From Planctomycetota bacterium (lineage in GTDB: Bacteria; Planctomycetota; Planctomycetia; Pirellulales; Pirellulaceae), in assembly GCA_024277285.1 (NCBI GenBank), contig JAJRVM010000117.1:1-47016 (forward strand): 47,016 nt of DNA. The letters are read 5' to 3'. Under the pieces are notes generated by a model that searched no databases, was not told the DNA's origin, and was given only the letters and a program-made list of their open reading frames with translations. The position numbers and the translations under genes were made by a program. Shown here piece after piece: positions 44,377 to 47,016 of the stretch (positions are counted from its first letter, which is position 1; each line of letters opens with the position of its first letter).

Positions 44377-44748
44377 CGGAAGTCCCCCTTCAAGATCCCT
44401 AAGGCTGCCAAGCCATAGTCTGGACCGTACTGTTTGACCGTGTATTGTGCCTGGTCGGCGTGGCATCGTGCACATCAATACACGCCGTAGCCGTCGCGAG
44501 CATCGCACGCTGGTGCAGCCATCACATGTCGCGATCTCGCGATTCCACAACACGCCATCCGATCACTGATTGGCCCGCAGTGGCGCAAATGTAGTACCCA
44601 TCCCGTTGATTGTCAAACCTGGCACAACAGATCGACCCCATGGCACTCGATTCGATTATTCGGCCCGGGTTCCGTTAGGTCACTACTGTTTTTTGACACA
44701 TGCCCCAGTTTATGTGCAATTCATCCGTAAATTGCACGCCACCGCACA

Positions 44749-44778
44749 TTTACAAGACGTGGGTCCATTCGCTAGAAT
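44749..44778 (+). promoter_or_regulatory. Candidate sigma-70-type promoter of ffh
   Basis: The -35 TTTACA (44749-44754) and -10 TAGAAT (44773-44778) boxes are spaced by 18 bp, each one mismatch from consensus. They lie about 125 nt upstream of the ffh start, leaving a leader with two hairpins. Confidence 0.5.
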
Positions 44779-44876
44779 GCGAGTTTCTCCATACGAGCTG
44801 CCACATACTGGCCCCCTGTCTGGGGGCAGCGTTAATTCTGCCGGTGATAGACTGGCGAGTTCCATATACCGCGAAC

Positions 44877-44890
44877 TGGGGATATCCCCA
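44877..44890. promoter_or_regulatory. Perfect palindrome at the ffh ribosome-binding position
   Basis: TGGGGATATCCCCA is a perfect 14-bp palindrome ending 11 nt before the ffh ATG at 44902. No AGGAGG-like site is otherwise visible, so the structure covers the place where ribosomes should bind. It may be a DNA operator or an RNA hairpin. Confidence 0.55.
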
Positions 44891-44901
44891 AGCTTACAGC
44901 C

Positions 44902-46392
44902 ATGTTCGAATCCCTCCAAGAAGGCCTACAAAGCGCTCTAAAATCGCTGCGTGGTAAGGGCAAGCTTACCGAGGCGAACATGCGCGACGGACTCAAGAAG
45001 GTTGAGGAGTCGCTGCTTGAAGCCGACGTCAGCTATTCGGTCGTCCAAGACTTTATGTCGCGTGTGACCGAGCGTTCGCTTGGCCAACGCGTCATGCTTT
45101 CGCTCGATCCGACCGAGCAAGTCGTCGGGATTGTCTACGAGGAGCTGATCCAGCTACTTGGCCCGGTCGATCCTTCGCTCCATTTGCGGGGTGACGTAAC
45201 GGTCATCATGTTGTGTGGCCTGCAGGGGTCGGGCAAAACGACAACCTGCGGCAAGCTGACTCAATTACTGCTTGAGAGCAACACCAAGCCGATGCTGGTG
45301 GCGGCCGACCTGCAGCGTCCGGCAGCGATCGATCAATTGCATGTGATCGGCGAGCAATTAGGCGTACCGGTCTATTCGGACAAGACGGCGAGCGATCCCG
45401 TCAAATTATGCCAAGCGGCGGTGAAGCAGGCCAAGCGGGACGAGATTCGAGTGGTCATTCTGGACACGGCTGGCCGGTTAGCCATTGACCAGGAGCTGAT
45501 GGACCAGTTGACTCGGATCGACAACCGCGTCCATCCCGACCAGGTTTACTTGGTCGTTGACGGCATGACGGGTCAAGACGCGGTCAATAGTGCCAAAGCG
45601 TTCAACGACGCGTTGGAACTTGACGGCGTGATCATGACGAAGCTGGACGGCGACGCGCGTGGTGGCGCTTTGTTGTCGGTCAAGCACGTCACCGGAGTGC
45701 CGATCAAGTTCGTTGGAACAGGCGAGCACATGGACGCCTTAGAGCCATTCCATGCGGATGGAATGGCCAGCCGTATCCTCGGCATGGGCGACATGCGTCA
45801 GCTGTTCACCGAAGCCCGACGTGTGATCGACGAGAAAGAGCAGCAGGAACTCGAGCGCAAGATGCTCGAGGGCGATTTCACGTTGGATGACTTCAAGGGT
45901 CAGTTGGAGAAGATGGCCAAGCCCGGCTTGTTGCAAAAAATGGTCGGCCTGATGCCGGGCATGGGCGAAGCCAAGAAGATGTTGGACAGCGAGGATACGG
46001 AAGGCGGGATCAAGCAGGCAACCGGGATCATCAACTCGATGACGCTAGCCGAACGGCGCAACCCCAAGCTGATTGATCCAAGTCGTCGGCAGCGGATTGC
46101 AATGGGTGCGGGCGTACCGCCCCAAGAAGTCAATCAACTGGTGAAGCAGTTTGAAATGTTGGCCCCGCTGATGCAGACCATGGCGGGCAAGGGCGCTGGA
46201 GGGCGGATGGAAGCGTTGCGTCAGCTGCAGGATGGCGGCTTGCTCGACCCCGGTGCCAAAGGCCCGCGCACCAAGAAGGGGACCGGTCGACGGCTCTCGC
46301 CAAGAGAACGAGCGAAGTTGAAGAAGCAACGTGAAAAGGAAAAACGACGCCGACAACGCGGCAAAGGTCGCGACTCGGACGGCGGCGAGTAG
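44902..46392 (+). CDS. ffh: Signal recognition particle protein Ffh
   Basis: Ffh (496 aa) binds signal peptides and SRP RNA and delivers ribosomes to FtsY. The N domain helices (1-85) precede the G domain with GLQGSGKTTTCGKL (G1, about 108-121), DTAGR (G3) and TKLDGDARGG (G4). The Met-rich M domain contains KPGLLQKMVGLMPGMG and ends in a basic stretch of about 40 residues rich in Lys and Arg. It is divergent from a DUF1573 gene and 90 nt upstream of rpsP. Confidence 0.98.
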   Translation: MFESLQEGLQSALKSLRGKGKLTEANMRDGLKKVEESLLEADVSYSVVQDFMSRVTERSLGQRVMLSLDPTEQVVGIVYEELIQLLGPVDPSLHLRGDVTVIMLCGLQGSGKTTTCGKLTQLLLESNTKPMLVAADLQRPAAIDQLHVIGEQLGVPVYSDKTASDPVKLCQAAVKQAKRDEIRVVILDTAGRLAIDQELMDQLTRIDNRVHPDQVYLVVDGMTGQDAVNSAKAFNDALELDGVIMTKLDGDARGGALLSVKHVTGVPIKFVGTGEHMDALEPFHADGMASRILGMGDMRQLFTEARRVIDEKEQQELERKMLEGDFTLDDFKGQLEKMAKPGLLQKMVGLMPGMGEAKKMLDSEDTEGGIKQATGIINSMTLAERRNPKLIDPSRRQRIAMGAGVPPQEVNQLVKQFEMLAPLMQTMAGKGAGGRMEALRQLQDGGLLDPGAKGPRTKKGTGRRLSPRERAKLKKQREKEKRRRQRGKGRDSDGGE

Positions 46393-46482
46393 CCGTGCGG
46401 CATGCAGCAGTAGCTCGGCCAACGACTCAAGGAATAATCTCAAAGACAGAATCGTGTGAATTTGTTTGACAAGGAGAATTGC

Positions 46483-46980
46483 GTGGCAGTTCGTATTCGG
46501 ATGAAGAAGTTGGGACGGCGACATCGCCCGTTCTATCGGATCTGCGCTATGGACTCGCGTTCGCCGCGTGACGGCAAGGCGATTGAAGAACTTGGTTACT
46601 ACGATCCGATGGTCAGAAACGTCGACGCCCGCGCTGTGTTAAAGGGCGAACGGATTGACTATTGGCTGGGTGTCGGCGCTCAACCGAGCGACAAGGTCAA
46701 GGTGTTGATCAAAAAATACGGCACCGACGGGACACATCTGGAACAGCAGAAGACGGCATTGGAGCAGCTGAAGGCCAACAAGCCGACCGCGCCTCCGCCG
46801 ATGGTCGTGGCCCGCCCGAAAAAGGCGGAAGAAGCGACTCCTGCCGAGGCGAGCGCGGAAGAAGCGACTCCTGCAGCCACCGACGCGCCCGCCGAACCGG
46901 CAAGCGATGCCCCGGAGGCAAAAGGTAACACAGACGCAGAAGGTGCCGAGGACTCGAGCAGCACGGAAGGCGGCGAGTGA
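46483..46980 (+). CDS. rpsP: Ribosomal protein S16 with long Ala/Glu/Pro tail
   Basis: The product is 165 residues. GTG 46483 follows AAGGAG. Residues 1-85 are a standard S16: AVRIRMKKLGRRHRPFYRI, ELGYYDPMVRN, RIDYWLGVGAQPSDKV. Residues 90-165 are a low-complexity tail rich in Ala, Glu, Pro and Thr with a duplicated EEATPA segment, about doubling the usual S16 length. It lies between ffh and trmD, the usual planctomycetal order without rimM between them. Confidence 0.96.
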   Translation: MAVRIRMKKLGRRHRPFYRICAMDSRSPRDGKAIEELGYYDPMVRNVDARAVLKGERIDYWLGVGAQPSDKVKVLIKKYGTDGTHLEQQKTALEQLKANKPTAPPPMVVARPKKAEEATPAEASAEEATPAATDAPAEPASDAPEAKGNTDAEGAEDSSSTEGGE

Positions 46981-46986
46981 TTCGCC

Positions 46987-47016
46987 CTGCGGTTTGACGT
47001 TTTGACCCCGTTTCCG
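46987..47016 (+). CDS. trmD: tRNA (guanine-N1)-methyltransferase TrmD, first ten codons only
   Basis: After the rpsP stop (46978-46980) the same frame reads F-A-L-R-F-D-V-L-T-P-F-P to the window edge. RFDVLTPFP is the highly conserved TrmD beginning (consensus M-x-F-D-V-L-T-L-F-P). The only position that can serve as start is the CTG at 46987-46989, because the in-frame TGA lies directly upstream and no ATG, GTG or TTG precedes RFDVL. It is 6 nt after the rpsP stop, so it should be translationally linked. The remainder lies outside the window. Confidence 0.65.
   Translation, partial: MRFDVLTPFP

Larger units (their letters stand above)
44377..44901. other. Divergent intergenic region, DUF1573 gene and ffh
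   Basis: This 525-bp spacer contains a candidate ffh promoter (44749-44778), a small hairpin GCCCCC / GGGGGC at 44811-44827 and a palindrome at 44877-44890. The 4.5S RNA gene, sometimes near ffh, was looked for (conserved GGAAGGAAGCAGCC-type motif) and not found. Confidence 0.55.

Noticed and set aside
44377..44901. SRP RNA gene next to ffh
   Set aside because: The conserved SRP RNA tip motif is absent and the palindromes found are too short.
44905..44918. tRNA T-loop-like TTCGAATCC near the ffh start
   Set aside because: It encodes residues 2-5 of Ffh and no cloverleaf forms around it.

Overview
The window reads as chromosomal DNA of a planctomycete, probably of the Pirellulales type. This is inferred from gene content and style: a Tat-exported Gfo/Idh/MocA oxidoreductase, a 61-residue basic protein like the planctomycetal DUF6800 family, several DUF6268-like outer-membrane barrels, a DUF1573 protein, CPBP and DUF502 membrane proteins, separate coaC and coaB genes, long low-complexity tails on housekeeping proteins, and ffh-rpsP-trmD without rimM. 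No rRNA, tRNA, insertion sequence, CRISPR array or prophage is visible. Most genes are core metabolism or information processing, separated by unusually repeat-rich intergenic DNA.

Layout. 1-3.9 kb: a truncated Rpn-type nuclease gene (minus), an unknown helical protein, a DUF502 membrane protein and a Tat-exported oxidoreductase. 3.9-7.8 kb: the sdhCAB operon (minus) for a cytochrome b558-type succinate dehydrogenase. 8.4-10.4 kb: a stand-alone receiver protein and a CPBP membrane protease. 10.5-13.6 kb: a minus-strand cluster in the order yicC-gmk-rpoZ-coaC-coaB. 13.8-16.6 kb: secG, tpiA and pheA, all minus. 17.2-24.4 kb: dnaK, a DUF6800-like gene (minus), rpsA with six S1 domains and a 16-unit acidic tail, a short primary-like sigma factor, and apt. 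24.9-29.0 kb: three exported barrel-type proteins, two of them paralogues. 29.5-32.5 kb: sucC-sucD, followed on the same strand by a small protein plus nucleotidyltransferase pair that looks like a toxin-antitoxin-type module. 33.3-37.4 kb: an NtrC-type activator, a NarL-type regulator, xerC and a small conserved-looking gene. 37.5-43.2 kb: a lipoprotein, a BshB1-like deacetylase, a tiny lipoprotein, a relic of an M32 carboxypeptidase, a zinc-ribbon membrane protein and an SGNH hydrolase. 43.3-47.0 kb: a DUF1573 protein, ffh, rpsP and the first ten codons of trmD.

The least explained feature is the repeat landscape. At least eleven non-coding short tandem arrays (units about 13-23 bp, plus one of 94 bp, usually 2-6 copies) lie between genes. 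Their unit sequences are unrelated, and several abut or include stop or start codons. The coding tail of rpsA shows the same behaviour, with sixteen 15-bp units. Two dispersed repeat families also recur: one of about 100 bp upstream of the CPBP gene and sucC, and a mosaic element with blocks near 0.5, 24.5 and 29.2 kb. Other points of interest are the nucleotidyltransferase pair, a Cys-rich segment in front of a barrel protein, a perfect palindrome just before the ffh start codon, and a trmD gene that seems to start with CTG.
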